Assembly: GCA_007644065.1 (NCBI GenBank)
Contig: VJWN01000004.1
Location: 1,364,001-1,428,000, forward strand
DNA length: 64,000 nt
From: Margaritispora aquatica
Taxonomy: Eukaryota; Ascomycota; Leotiomycetes; Helotiales; Discinellaceae
Direction: 5' to 3'
The position numbers and the translations under genes are program-made. The notes under the pieces are model-generated. The model was not told the origin of the DNA. It searched no databases and saw nothing but the letters and a program-made list of their open reading frames with translations. The first letter of the stretch is position 1. Each line of letters starts with the position of its first letter. Below are positions 1-11,448 of this stretch, one piece after another.

Positions 1-74
1 GGTAACCCAACAGTAGGTGGAATTTTGGCGTTAATGTCGAGCTTGGAAGTACTTCTCATGGTACACCTCCATTA

Positions 75-221
75 TCTTACCAACCCCTAATGTTCCACCA
101 GCTCTCTCTTGTTCACGAAGCACCAACGTTCTCACCAGATACTCTTGTCAACCCCTAATGTTACCAAGACGCCAGGTACCTATCGTATCTAGAACCTCCG
201 ATCAACCCCAAATGATATCAA
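75..221 (+). repeat. three short dispersed repeats at left edge
   Basis: The words CAACCCCTAATGTT (near 80), CAACCCCTAATGTT (near 150) and CAACCCCAAATGAT (near 203) occur in the same orientation about 55-70 bp apart, just downstream of the first minus-strand ORF. Their role is unknown; they could be 3'-UTR or inter-gene repeats. The rest of positions 1-217 shows nothing recognisable. Confidence 0.4.
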
Positions 222-781
222 GCTCCTGGACTAGCGCGATTGAACGCATCGTACACCTCCTTCTCCTGCTCCTCACCCCATGACTCCTGGGAATGGTTGA
301 GAAGGTCAAAGTTTCGCTCCCTGCGAGCAGGAGATGGCCTAGCCTTGGGTGACGGAGTGACCGGATCAGCTTGCTCCTCTCGCCTCCTCTTCCTCTCAAA
401 CTCTCTGCACTCGGCTCGCTTCCGCTCAGCCTCTGACACCACTACTTTTAACCCATCCTCCGAGATAGCAGGCCCAAACTGCCAAGGGTCGTACCTGTGG
501 CGGAATTCGCGGTCACCTTCTAGCAGACCCTTCAAGTTCACCGGCAAGGCCACAGCATGCTCTAATGTTTGTATTGCGGTGGCACCTAAATGTTTGGTGT
601 TCTGCTTAATTTTCTTTGGGGTTCCGTCCTCGCTCTGCATCGACTTGTAGTGTGTCGGTGCCACCTTGGCTTGTGTTTCCGGTGAATGAGTGTTCCATAT
701 TAATGTCACTTCATCCATAGTCTCTTGAAGTTCCTGGGGAGGAGTATCCACTTCTATTGAGTTCCAATGTATCGACTCCAT
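218..781 (-). CDS. hypothetical protein, 187 aa
   Basis: This is an open frame with a true ATG at 781 and a stop at 218-220. I do not recognise the family. The protein is hydrophilic and charged: an acidic N-terminus, a middle segment containing YDPWQFGP (about residues 97-104), then an Arg/Glu-rich probable helix (about 114-137) and a Pro/Ser/Arg-rich tail. No signal peptide or membrane segment is visible. It may be a whole small gene, or one exon of a larger gene whose neighbouring exons I could not identify. Its orientation matches the SNF2 gene upstream of it. Confidence 0.4.
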   Translation of the reverse strand: MESIHWNSIEVDTPPQELQETMDEVTLIWNTHSPETQAKVAPTHYKSMQSEDGTPKKIKQNTKHLGATAIQTLEHAVALPVNLKGLLEGDREFRHRYDPWQFGPAISEDGLKVVVSEAERKRAECREFERKRRREEQADPVTPSPKARPSPARRERNFDLLNHSQESWGEEQEKEVYDAFNRASPGA

Positions 782-1869
782 ACCAACTAGTAGTTATCTT
801 CCTATGCCAATCATGGAGTTTCGCTGCATAGTTATTGTTTCCACTTGTTCGGTGAGCCTGGTGCACTCCAGTTGTTGTGTTTTGTGGTACGTCCGTCGGC
901 TATCTCGCTTGGTATTGCTATGCCTGGAGGAAATGAATGTGTAGAATATTTTGAACAATGTAAATATACGAATTGGCTTATACATATTCTCCTTCTTGGA
1001 CTGGTGCCTTGAAGGTTTACTTATAATTCCCAAACTGTGTTTGCTATCTGGTTAGCGATAAACATTGACTGACTGGCCAGATTGAGATTGCACATTGAAT
1101 GATACACAATGTCTCCACAAACTCTGCACAATGGATTGTCAAGGACATAACACACATCACCAAACTTGAGCTCACAATTCAACAGACCCAAATGATTTGG
1201 TTAATTTTGTTTGTAAATTTGTACGTGATACATATGCCTCTCATCCACGCTTGCTGGCCAACCAAATATCCCTCCCGCATCTCCGAAGAGAAGAATCAGG
1301 ATGATCAAGCTGCCAAATAATAATAGCTTCTCCTCCACAACTCATGAAAGTTCAGCCTGCAAATGTAAATAACCTCCTTGGTGGCGCAACTGGTGAACAT
1401 TCATGATCACCACAAGTCATGTAAAGAACTTTACTTCTGGGCTACCAGGCATCATTGCTGTCTTAAGATAGCTGACGAAGGCTGAGAGAATTGCGCGAAG
1501 GGGAAGAAGGTATGCATTTCCTAAATTGGGTGATGTGTTGATCGTGACTATTACTCTGCTGCATATGTGCCTTCTGAATGATAGGCGTATAGGCTGAGCA
1601 TGTCTCGACATAAGAATATTTGATGACCTCGGATTGGAAAGAACTTTTTTTTGGTAACAGCTGATCGAAATGAGAAGACTGTGAAATAATCTGAGAGATT
1701 GATTTTAGTCTAGTAGGAAGAAAAAAGCCAAACTGAAAGCTTACCCCATGCAATATCCCCATTCTTGAAATCAGTAGTAAGCTTGTCGGATATATTCCCC
1801 TGATATTTCTGTGGGCATCCTCAGATTTGCATAGATGCACTGGTATCTTGGATCGAAGTCAGGAGATTC
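782..1869. other. intergenic, no gene seen
   Basis: Only short unsupported frames occur here. It holds the 3' flank of the SNF2-family gene (stop at 1870) and the 5' flank of the 187-aa ORF. Confidence 0.5.
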
Positions 1870-4800
1870 TCAGCGAGGGCCATCGAATCGTTCGTCGTAG
1901 TCGTCCCCAGACTCAGAACTGGAATCGGACTCCGAGTCAGAGTTCGATTCATCGTCAGAATCTTCTTCAGAGTCGGAGATATCAGTATCATCGTGATCTG
2001 CTTGAACGCGGATACGTCCATCGTCTCCTGTAACTTATTAGAATTTGCGATTTAGAGCGCGTTTCTTTGAGCTTACCAGTAACAACGCGACCAACCATAC
2101 CAATAATCTCGGCCATGGTCGTCTTTACTTTAGTACCCTGGATCCTATCAATCATCTCGCGCTTCTGCTCTTGAACTGTGATAAATTTGTTAGCGTAGTC
2201 CTTATGTTTCTAGGTCGAACAAACCCACGATCAACGATTCTAGAATCGACTGAGTCATTGACGATATACTTGACAAAGTACGTCTCTCGTGTCTGACCAA
2301 TACGGTATACTCGACCAAATGCTTGCCTCTCCCTAGAAATCATTAGTCAATTGTGCTTATCATAAGGCAGCCGTACTCACAAGCAGTCATTCCACCACGG
2401 GTCGCTGGACATTTTTAGTAATAGCACCAGATAAGAGATTTGAGGGGACATCATACACTGAGATCACTCTACTCGCAAACGCAAGATTCAGACCAACACC
2501 TGCTGTTTTCAACGTTGCGATCATGACCTTGATAGAAGGCTCTTTGCTAAACTTGTCGATAGCTTTCACTCGGTTTGGCAAGCTCAGGTCTCCCTAGTAA
2601 AACGTTAGAATATGCGATGCATCAGAGCACACCCTATAAGTACCGTGAAGTAAACAAATTCGACGTTATTCTCCTTGAGCTCTCTACCTAATATGGTTGC
2701 GAAAGGAAGCCACTGAGTGAATAGAATAAACTTCTCTTCAGGAGCATCACAAAGCCATGAAAGGATTTGATCCATAATTGCCTTGGACTTCGCGCTTTTG
2801 CAAAGAATCTCTTCACTGGCATCAACACTTTGCAGCCATTTGTATGGTTCCTTAATCCTGGGAATGAAGCCAGTAGTATCCTTGCCATTCTTGGGCAGCT
2901 TTTCGTCCTTGGCTGCTCGGATCCTGCGCTCAGCAGCTCTAGCCTTGCGTTCAATATCTCTTGCATCTTTCATGGGGCCAAGGTCAAAAGGCTTTTGACA
3001 GATAGGGCAAGAAGGTTCCTACAGTGAAGTTAGCACAATGACTCGATAGATGAAGGGGAATGGATACAAACAACAGCGCCCTTAGAGACTTCCACGATCT
3101 CATATTCCTCAATGCATGATCTGCAAAATGTATCTGTGCAGGTAGGAAGAGAAAGAGGTTCCTGCACCAATTCGTCGCAAATACCACAGATGGGGCTGTT
3201 GGAATCTTCTGGCATAATATCCACGGTTTGTTCTCCTCTTTGCCTCACTATTTCTAGCCATGCATCGATATCTGATGCACAAACAATTAATACAGAGCCT
3301 TATCTTATCATTCATGGAACTTACGCGAGCAAAGTCCTATGTCTGGGTTTGCTAGGGCGAATATTGCTGACCGGACTCCCTCGAGCTTCCTGAGACTAAA
3401 CACTCGCTACTAAACTGTTAGCCAATATTATCAGGCTTGCCACGCTACACCATACCGTGACATATTTCTCGATTAACAGTGGATGTGCTGTCATGCTAGA
3501 AAAGTTAGCATCAAATATTCTGCGACAAGAAATCTAAACTTACTGTCTCAGAAATGTGATGAGAGCAAGAATCTTCGCTTGATCTCCATTCTGGTCATCA
3601 TCTGATGAATCTCCTTCACTTGATTCCTGCTGGTCTCCTGCCTGTCGGAGAACAGCGTTGATTGCTTTCCGAATGCGTCCTTCGACGGCACGATACAATA
3701 TGAGCTCCGATGGATTGAAGTCTATCTTCACAACAACCTCGTGAGGGGTGGGAAGCTTGATAAGCGGCCGACCCAGAAATTTGTCATTGATGGAACGCCC
3801 GTTGAAAAGATCAGTTGCTGTTTTGGAACGGATAAAAGTGTTGATTTGGACGTACATGATCATCATCTTGCTAAGTGCCTCACTCAGGCGTTCACGATTA
3901 AGATCCTTCCATCGGCATTAGTAAGAGAGTAAAATGAATCGCATTTTAAGATTCTCACAGTCTTCCGGTTTAGATAATATGCTTTGAACCTGAGAAGGTA
4001 TCTTTGTTAGCATAGTTCAATTCTGCGCATGAAGGTAATCCAACAAACATTCTAAAGCTCTTTGAGTTTTGGTCTTTGAAAAACCGAAAGTATGGGTACA
4101 ACTCTGCTTGGTGTCAGAATCAGGATATTCATTCAGTGGCAGAAGTAGCTGACCGCTTAGAGAGTTCATGATCGGTGTCTAGTTTCGTTAGCAAAACAAC
4201 GTACTAAGTATAATAGAAAAGACTTACCCCAGTCAAAGCCAATCGGTACATGCCTTTTAACGCATTTACAGCAAGACTTGTTCGTGAACGACGGTTTTTG
4301 ATAAGGTGCTGGGCGATATTAGTAAAACCAGAGTGCTAGTTCATAATTACTCACTGCTTCATCAAGAACAATCTAGAAGAGTTGATCATTAGCTCCCAAT
4401 TAGTAAATCTTCCAAGCACTTGACTTACTCGGTACCACTCAATGGTATGCAAAGCCCCAGCTGGTCGCCGTCCTGACTTCAGGTTGTCCTTTACCCAATC
4501 CTCGAGATCATTAGAATCATCGTCTTCTGCAGGAACTTTCTTTCCAGCACCAAGTCGGCGGGCTCGTTCTTGACTTTCTTTTTTGAAAGCTTTGCGGGTT
4601 GCAGCATCTGGGTAAGGACAGCTTCGAAATACCTCGTTGTATGAGGTGAGGACGACATCGCAACGAGTGATGACTCCGATGTCTTCATCCTTTTTGCTTT
4701 CGTAGACCATAACAGCTGGAAATGCGGATGTGGCATGTCTTTTGATTTCCTCCCGCCATTGAGCAATCTGCCTTGGTCAGCACGTTTCCCCCAAGAGAAT

Positions 4801-6436
4801 TCTCGCATAGACTTGCCATAGTGGATGGGAGAATGATCAGAGTCGTTCTCAATTTAGCCTTCCTTTCAGGCTTGTTGTGGGTCATAACCTTGAAAGATTA
4901 GTAAGTGGAAATTTATTTTGTGGTGTTTGAACATACTGCCAAAGTAAGAACCGTCTTGCCCAGTCCCTTCATGAATATTAGCCACTCTGTGTCATCTCAA
5001 TAGCACGAACTCTTGCTCACCATTGCATCGGCGCAAATTCCGCCATGATATCCATTCATTGACTTTCCCTCATCAGGGCCATTGGCAGCCTTCTCCCAAC
5101 CAACCATCACACCAGCACCGAGTAGCTGATGAGCGTAAAGCGCTGTTGTGTGTCAGTATGTACACATGAAGCTAAAGACAGGGGCAAGGACATACAAGAT
5201 GTCATTCCACGTTGGAAAAATCTTCGATCCTGCAAATGGTTTGAGATAATCTGACCCTTTCGGAACATCTTGGTAGCGGCGTCCAAGGTATTCACGTCAA
5301 ACCTGTTAGCCCTAGAATCAGAGTTCTTGGGACATCGATCCAGGAGTTCTTTGAGAAGGTCTTTCTTATGCCTTGTCGTGAAAGGAGAAGGTTCATCTTC
5401 ATCATCGTCATCATCATCTGTATCTTGCTCTCTCAGAGCATTGCCATTCATGAGTGATTTCATGATGTTCAGGGGAGACTTGGGACCTCCGTTTTTGGAC
5501 TTTAACTTTGGGTTTCTGCCAATTGGGACTGCTTTCTGCTTTGGCATATTATGCCTTCCTCGTTGCTTATGGGAATCTTTGGCAGACTTTGCATTCTTTG
5601 GCGATCCGTGAACTTTCTTAGAAAGCCTCCCGATAGGAGTCTGCTCTGTATCAGAAACGAACAAACCGTTGTCGTAACTAAGCTCAGCCTCCCAAATGTA
5701 ATTTGTTGGAGTATACCTATCAAAGTTAGTAAGATAAGACAATAACCAAAAGGGATGAAGCATACTCAGGAATTAAGTCCATATCTTCGTGGAAAGTGTC
5801 TGGATCTTGCGAAGGCGCTTTCTTGTATACGCTCTCCATCTTGACGAAAACCTCAGAGCTTCTTGTGAGTGAAACTGATGACTCGATAGTGTCTATCGGG
5901 AGATCTTTGGTATTGACCTGATGCACAGGGAGAATGTCAATTAGATCCAAAGCTGGTGTCATTTCGATATCCTCATCCAAGTCCGAAGATACTTCGGTAC
6001 GAGAATCGCTGGTTGTCTTATTGTGACCTAGAATCCCAGTTATAAGCTGCAATTCCATATCGGTTTCGGGGGTGGTTGTTTGTCCAAAAGCATGTGTATG
6101 TCTTTCAGCTTCGGTTGCTTGACTTTGTCTCGATTGATGTAAATCCTCAAGCTGTCGCTGAGAATCGACATCTATTGCCGAGTCTCGCCCTGAGAAGCCT
6201 GGATGATCTAGCAAGATCTCATCAATGGATGCTGTACTCTGGTCCCGAGCCCTCACTTCGACAAATATTTCGGGTGAGGGCGACAGGAATATTCCTTGCA
6301 TAGCTTGGTTTTCTAGAGGTTCTGGATAAGTTTCAACTGAAGTAGGTGCAGCTGCCTCCAAGCCTTCCATGGCTTCTGGAATTTCGGCTTGGAGTGACAA
6401 TAGTGGTGGTCCATCTGGCTCCAACGGGATGTCCAT
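1870..6436 (-). CDS. SNF2-family ATPase with embedded RING finger (Rad5/Rad16/Uls1-like)
   Basis: The product is probably a nuclear DNA translocase and candidate E3 ligase acting in repair or SUMO/ubiquitin-linked remodelling. The model has 21 exons and 1182 aa. Introns: 5717-5765, 5143-5195, 4967-5020, 4889-4936, 4768-4816 (GC-AG), 4373-4428, 4309-4354, 4179-4227, 4107-4153, 3990-4048, 3906-3958, 3496-3543, 3407-3455, 3272-3324, 3019-3071, 2594-2643, 2405-2456, 2333-2380, 2176-2228, 2028-2076. An acidic, low-complexity N-terminus (about 1-400) precedes Walker A (DAMGLGKT, 436-443), the DEAH box (589-592), motif III (LTGTP), a RING inserted between the two ATPase lobes (846-891), and helicase motifs V and VI (QAFGRVYRIGQ, 1066-1076). 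The tail is an Asp/Ser-rich acidic stretch. The RING position is the Rad5/Rad16/Uls1/HLTF arrangement; no HIRAN domain was seen. Uls1/Rrp1-type is my best guess within the group. The upstream frame has no ATG, so 6436 is the start. Confidence 0.9.
4768..4816 (-). other. GC-AG intron in the SNF2 gene
   Basis: Read on the minus strand, the exon ends in the ATG of ..PSTM, followed by GCAAGT at the intron start and GCAG at the end, with a CTGAC branch-like site. Removing it gives ILPSTMIAQWREEI, a normal motif Ia/Ib context. No GT donor nearby gives an in-frame join. Confidence 0.8.
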
Positions 6437-8467
6437 AGCGACAGCCTCAGCAATGAAATCTGTTTTCCTACGTTAGCAAATTTGGTAAAATCAAAGGTGA
6501 GTTTTATGATCTCCTCCGATTTGTACCGGCCACAAGTTGACAGCAAAGAGTGTGTGAATAAGTAAATGTAAGGGTATGCGATGAAACCTTGTAATGGATG
6601 AAAATGGAGTCGTAGATAGTGATAGAGAAGATGGAAGCAAGAAGATAGGTAGTCTCAGTTCACTGCTAGTGTGCTATTGAGGTAGGTTGAATGAGGAGTG
6701 GGTAAAACTGAGGTGCTTATCAAGAGAGAGCTCTAGAGATCAGAAACTGCTTCAAATTTCTGCGCGATTAAACGGTATCTGCAGCAGTGTTGCTCAAGTT
6801 GAGGTCTTGATAATTGAGACGGCTGCGAAGTTCTTGTTGTAGTTATCAGAAGATGGTAGATTGAATAGATGGAATGATGTATAGGAGAAGGAGAGCTGCG
6901 AAAGTAGATATGCGGAGGAGAATGTTGAGAATGGACGAGTGGTCGAAATTGAGAAGTTGCAGAAGGTGAGTAGGAAAGTTGAGAGTGTAGAAGATTGGAA
7001 GATGTTGAGAGCTTAACGACCAACAAGTATCTAGGCGAGTACAAGGAAATCAGGCAGGAACTTGAAGCAAGAAGAGTTAGCCTTATGCTTAGAAGTGAAC
7101 TGTTGGGTGGTTTAATGGTGGTCCTACCTAATATGTAGCATGGGGACGTTCGAAGTGTTGGAGCTACTTCAATCAGCGATTCGAAAGTATAGCGGTGAGC
7201 ATCAATTTCAAGGTGAAGCAAAGGATTGCCACGACGTTAGTAACAGGAACCTGATTTTATTAAGGTCTCATCTGAATAGTGTTTGCGCTTCAACGTCCTT
7301 GAATGACTCTCATAAAAATGCCGAAATCATTTTCTAGAAGTCTGGCCACTGCAAGATTCAGGGAAAATTAAGTTCTACTCCAGCTCCGCGAACATACGCA
7401 TCCATTGACATATTTCTCGAAGACTTGGGAAATGAACTTTTTGCTTTCTGTCACAAACTGAAACGACAAGATGCACAACACATAAGTAACACACTGGAGA
7501 GCTATGATTCCAATTGCCCGAAGACTTCACAAAACAGGAATTAGACATAATACTTGGATCTTCTCTTTCATGGAAAGCGCCAAAATTCTCTCCAAGAATG
7601 GTGCACTAGCACACATACTCTCAGCTCCGAAGTATCTCAACCAGGAATAATAAATCAGCAACCAAACCTCTGCGCTAGCAGTATCTAATCAGAAGGAATT
7701 GTATGTCCAACGACAGTAGATCGTCGCGCGCTATGCCAACGACTTTCTTGCTCGCTATCAGTCCTTGAGAAGGTTGTGATCGCATCCATGTAATGCCTCC
7801 AGTTTCCCTCCGCGATTTTCCGTATTTAACTTGCCCATACCTTGTCATCCAAGTCGATCGCAGCAAGAGCGTAATGCTACTCCAGCGCATCTCTCCCCGT
7901 CTGATGATCTAGATGATCTTTAGTGAGGGGTAGAAAGCATCTGAATAATACTGAAAAGCTGTGTGGGCTATTGTAGGTTAACTTCATGCAAATACAGCTC
8001 TACTTTATGGTGTCAGGCAAGAGGTTGTACCTTTGATCTGCTTGGATTTTGCCATCTCCTATCTGCTCGGTGACTCTCAAACCCCGTATTCGAAACTGCC
8101 AAGCATTGAGGCTTAAAAATACTTTGCCAAGAGATACTACCTCTGAACCTCAGTTGCAAAAACTTTTAGTTATAGGTAACTGTTGCATTCACCTGATATT
8201 GACAACATTATCGGTCATTGGAGGCACTTGCCATGGAGTAAGTCTCGCAGGTTGGTCTGGGAGGCTAGAGTCACCTCAAGTTAAACTCCCACAATTTCAT
8301 GATATCACGTATGGAAACAACAGATGTGGAAGAATATTCTATTGTCGCTAGGCCACTATGAGAATAGCAGCCCAATAAGTTCACGCCTGATACAACCTAA
8401 TCGAATCGAAAGTCAAAGTCAGGGAGGCGGTAAGCCATGTTCAAACAAACCTGACGTCAACCCGCCA
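6437..8467. other. intergenic, about 2 kb, no gene supported
   Basis: This is the upstream region of the SNF2 gene and the 3' flank of the 579-aa ORF. A CTAAC-GTAG acceptor-like site lies about 35 bp upstream of the SNF2 start on the minus strand, so a 5'-UTR intron is possible. The open frames here are short and unlike known proteins. Confidence 0.4.
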
Positions 8468-10207
8468 TCACTTGTCTCTCGTCACCACCAGTACCCAATC
8501 CACCATTGTGAGGTTGAATGTTGTCGTCGCGGTCTTGATCAAAATTCGAGGTGCTTGCTCACTGGGGCCTTCACCAGAGCCGTTGTTTCCAATGACCGGA
8601 GAAGAGTCCGTGACAGTCAAATCTTCAGCAAAAACATAGTCTTGCTCATCAGGTTGCATGTCCACCATTGCTGGGTTATTCAGGATACTGTTGACCACTG
8701 GTGGAAGTCGAGACGCCTTCGCGATGACCTTGCGTATATTTTCGAGAGTCCCAGTCCACTCTTGCGCCAGTCTCTCTAATGGTGCGACGGTATCAGGGGC
8801 TGATATGTCGTGTTGGAGTTGGTCCCGCAAGAGTGGGTAGTTGTTGGACAGGTTCTCGACAACAGCCTGCACCCGACGAAGTTCCTCGATTGTTGTCGCA
8901 GTTCTCGGAGCAATAACCTGGACGATGCCGTAGTTGTCAATGGCAATCTGCAACAATGCGTCTCGCTGCGATTTGGCGATATTCACCACTGCCTCCCTAC
9001 TTTCAAATGCCTCGGTAATCGTAGTGATTTCATCCTCTGCGTTCGTCAACTTTTGTGTGATAGTATCCATATCGCTCCGTAGGGTGTTGTAAGCATTATT
9101 TGCTGTGCTCAACATCTCTTGCATATTGGCATTATTCGCATTTGCTGTTGCCAGTTGGTTTCGAACGGAAGCAAGACTAGTAGTCGCCTTGCGCATAAGT
9201 TCTTTGCGCTTGGTCAGTGCCGATTGCGCTAGCTGTAGATTCGAGTACAGCTCTTCGTATGTTGGCTTTGGTTTCTGAGTAACAGGTCTTGATAGAGGCT
9301 GGGCCTGTTGTTGCCGAAGGGCGTCTTGGTACTTTTGGTTGGGCGAAGGGCCAAACAATTGAGGACTAGTTGCAGATGGGTGGTCATTGCTTTTTGGAGT
9401 TGGTGATGGTACGAAGGACCTGTTGAGGGCATTTGGATACTGTTGGATGAGAGGGTGACCAGATAATTGAGGGGAAGTAGCTGTAAATGGATTGTTGTTG
9501 CCTTTTGGAAGTGGCGATGGTGCGAAGGCCTTGCTGAGGACAGTATTGCTCATCGAAGACAATGATCGCGATGCAACTTTACCCTTTGATACCGTTGGAG
9601 AAAACGAAGCAGAACGGTTTCCGGCGAATGAAGGGAAGTTGCTGGTCGATACTGGTTTGTTTTGGATGACCGGCGCAGGGTTTACGCTATCCACAAGCTG
9701 TTTTACGATATCGAAGTCAAAGACATCTAGATCGTAGAGCAGGGTGTTGGTATTACCACACAGCTGATCTGCCTCAATCGTGGAATAGCCACCAACGCGG
9801 TCCAGCAATCCCCACTCTCTACCTCCCACCAGGTCCTTGCCATCCAGACGAACGACATCACGACCAAGAGTAATGGCAGGGATACCTCTGGGCAATCTCC
9901 TGTCCAAGAGTACACCTGTATTCTTGAAGTCCACTCTCAAGCATTTAGCCTTCTGACTAGTGGTGATACCACATTGGTGTAGGATTCCAACGGTTCTGTC
10001 CGAGGCGGTGATATTGATGGGAAAGCCGCCTTTATCACGTCCAAACTGCAGACTTGTCGGTACTGTTGGCAGCTCAAGGAGTCTTGGCCTATGCTGCATA
10101 TCCTCTTCGGATAGATCTCCGTCGTTTGCAGTCCATACCACCATCGCCTGGTTACTCTGCTGAATATTTCTTGCGGCAGAGAGCGATGCTGGCGTTGAGT
10201 TGGCCAT
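8468..10207 (-). CDS. uncharacterised coiled-coil protein, 579 aa
   Basis: This is a long single open frame with a true ATG at 10207. I do not recognise the family. The N-terminal 170 residues look globular and mixed alpha/beta, rich in Gly and Leu. Residues about 180-310 are Ser/Pro/Asn-rich, and two related segments there read SPLPKGNNN..TSPQLSG and SPTPKSNDH..TSPQLFG, so this linker arose in part by internal duplication. About 320-480 is rich in Ala, Leu, Gln, Thr and Asn with heptad-like spacing, so probably coiled coil. The C-terminus is acidic and then ends in a short hydrophobic piece. There is no signal peptide. The leader contains three probable introns, described separately. Single-exon coding with a spliced leader is plausible but unproven. 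Confidence 0.65.
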   Translation of the reverse strand: MANSTPASLSAARNIQQSNQAMVVWTANDGDLSEEDMQHRPRLLELPTVPTSLQFGRDKGGFPINITASDRTVGILHQCGITTSQKAKCLRVDFKNTGVLLDRRLPRGIPAITLGRDVVRLDGKDLVGGREWGLLDRVGGYSTIEADQLCGNTNTLLYDLDVFDFDIVKQLVDSVNPAPVIQNKPVSTSNFPSFAGNRSASFSPTVSKGKVASRSLSSMSNTVLSKAFAPSPLPKGNNNPFTATSPQLSGHPLIQQYPNALNRSFVPSPTPKSNDHPSATSPQLFGPSPNQKYQDALRQQQAQPLSRPVTQKPKPTYEELYSNLQLAQSALTKRKELMRKATTSLASVRNQLATANANNANMQEMLSTANNAYNTLRSDMDTITQKLTNAEDEITTITEAFESREAVVNIAKSQRDALLQIAIDNYGIVQVIAPRTATTIEELRRVQAVVENLSNNYPLLRDQLQHDISAPDTVAPLERLAQEWTGTLENIRKVIAKASRLPPVVNSILNNPAMVDMQPDEQDYVFAEDLTVTDSSPVIGNNGSGEGPSEQAPRILIKTATTTFNLTMVDWVLVVTRDK

Positions 10208-10208
10208 T

Positions 10209-10293
10209 CTGACAAGTGGAGGTCAGCAAGAGCGCACCATAAAGAATAAATGGTGGTGTAGAGAGAATAGATGGTGGTGTAGAGGGAACTTAC
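10209..10293 (-). other. probable 5'-UTR intron immediately before the ATG
   Basis: On the minus strand GTAAGT at 10293 and TTGTCAG ending at 10209 bound an 85-bp interval with a CTGACC branch-like site. The acceptor lies one base before the ATG of the 579-aa ORF. The interval includes two copies of a short repeat (ATGGTGGTGTAGAG on the plus strand, about 10250-10285). Confidence 0.5.
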
Positions 10294-10297
10294 TTCA

Positions 10298-10508
10298 AGA
10301 ATGTTGAACGAACAGAAAGCCTTGATGGACGCTGTTGTTGCAGATACTTGGTACTATTGAAAGTTAGAACCTCACCTTTGAACTTGCAGATCGAACTTGC
10401 CTTGAGAATGTTGATCGAACAGAAAGCTTTGATGGGCACTATTGGTGCAGATGCTTACTACTGCTGAAGGTTAGAACCTTATCTTTGAACTTGCAGATCG
10501 AACTTACC
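10298..10508 (-). repeat. 107-bp tandem duplication containing an intron, in the 5' leader
   Basis: Two adjacent imperfect copies, offset by 107 bp, each hold a 47-bp candidate intron (minus strand 10461-10507 and 10354-10400) with TTCTAAC near the 3' end, followed by a similar exon segment containing CTTTCTGTTCG. The first copy has a GTAAGT donor; the second has GCAAGT at the matching position. Both lie in the leader of the 579-aa ORF. Confidence 0.65.
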
Positions 10509-10659
10509 TCGAGATAATGTTGCAACACTCGCGCGTTATTTCTGCTCTTTGGAAGAGCTCTCGAATTGTGTTCGTCGTGGTGCTGAAAAGCTATGAGCTT
10601 TGCAGATGGAATGGTAAGGGTTGTTGCATGTGTTGTGGAGGTTGTGGGAGGTTGAGAAT

Positions 10660-10702
10660 GTTGGAGATGGAGATGGAGGTTGAGGTGGAGGTTGAGGTGG
10701 AA
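10660..10702 (+). repeat. GGAGAT/GAGGTG low-complexity tract
   Basis: A run of 6-bp units (GGAGAT then GAGGTT/GAGGTG) lies upstream of the duplicated leader. It is a purine-rich microsatellite, possibly in the promoter of the 579-aa ORF. Apparent ORFs through it on both strands are repeat artefacts. Confidence 0.6.
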
Positions 10703-10792
10703 AGAATTTTGAAAATCAAGAAAACGATGAGGAGGAGAGGGGGCCTTAAATAGCGCTAAAACAGCGCTTTTGTGGAATTCAAAGCTGAGCAA

Positions 10793-11448
10793 AAAACTTG
10801 ATTATTCTGCCAGGTGATCTTCTAAACATGAACTCTTGTGAGTCAAAAGATGAGGTCGGTATAATTTGGCAGCAATTACAGCGTGTGTTTCCAGATACGA
10901 AAAGTAAAGTCAGCTTTTTCTATTTATCAACTGCTTCTATCTCTATGCACAAATTCCATCAAGTAGCATTTACTAGTTCTTCTAAAGTCGAATATCTAAC
11001 ACGATGACAAGCCACCCATTACTAGTGCCATTATCTACGAAGCAAACAGGCATTCTTCACTAAGCTTTCCATGCTTAACACTGCCCCGAGAGAGGGAGTA
11101 CTTCTCACAAACATACACCTGGCATAGTTAATTTACAGTCAAGTCCTCTTCACCTCAGCCACATCCATAAACTCACAAGCAAAACAATAACCACGTAAAT
11201 CTTGTATATAACTCTTCTTGTATTTAAGTGCTTGCCTACAAACATTTAGAAAACCAATATCTACTCCACTTGTACATAAATACATCACGCTGTTGAGCAA
11301 GTTGGTGGACATGTCATGGAATTGTCTCGCTTAGAAGGTCATGATGTCTTGGCATTTTCATAATTCTCACTGTCATTGTCGTTACGCGGCCTTCGCCTAT
11401 GCTTGGATCTGTTCTCGATCTACCTCAATACAAACACTCTTCTACACC
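10793..11448. other. intergenic, no gene seen
   Basis: This holds the promoter side of the 579-aa gene and the 3' flank of the glutaminase gene. I saw nothing else in it. Confidence 0.4.

Noticed and set aside
6733..7221. 162-codon minus frame rich in Ser/Leu/His upstream of the SNF2 gene
   Set aside because: Low-complexity composition typical of pyrimidine-rich promoter or leader DNA; no domain.
10517..10753. Plus frame rich in Val/Glu repeats opposite a minus frame rich in Leu/His
   Set aside because: Both arise from the GAGGTG-type low-complexity tract.
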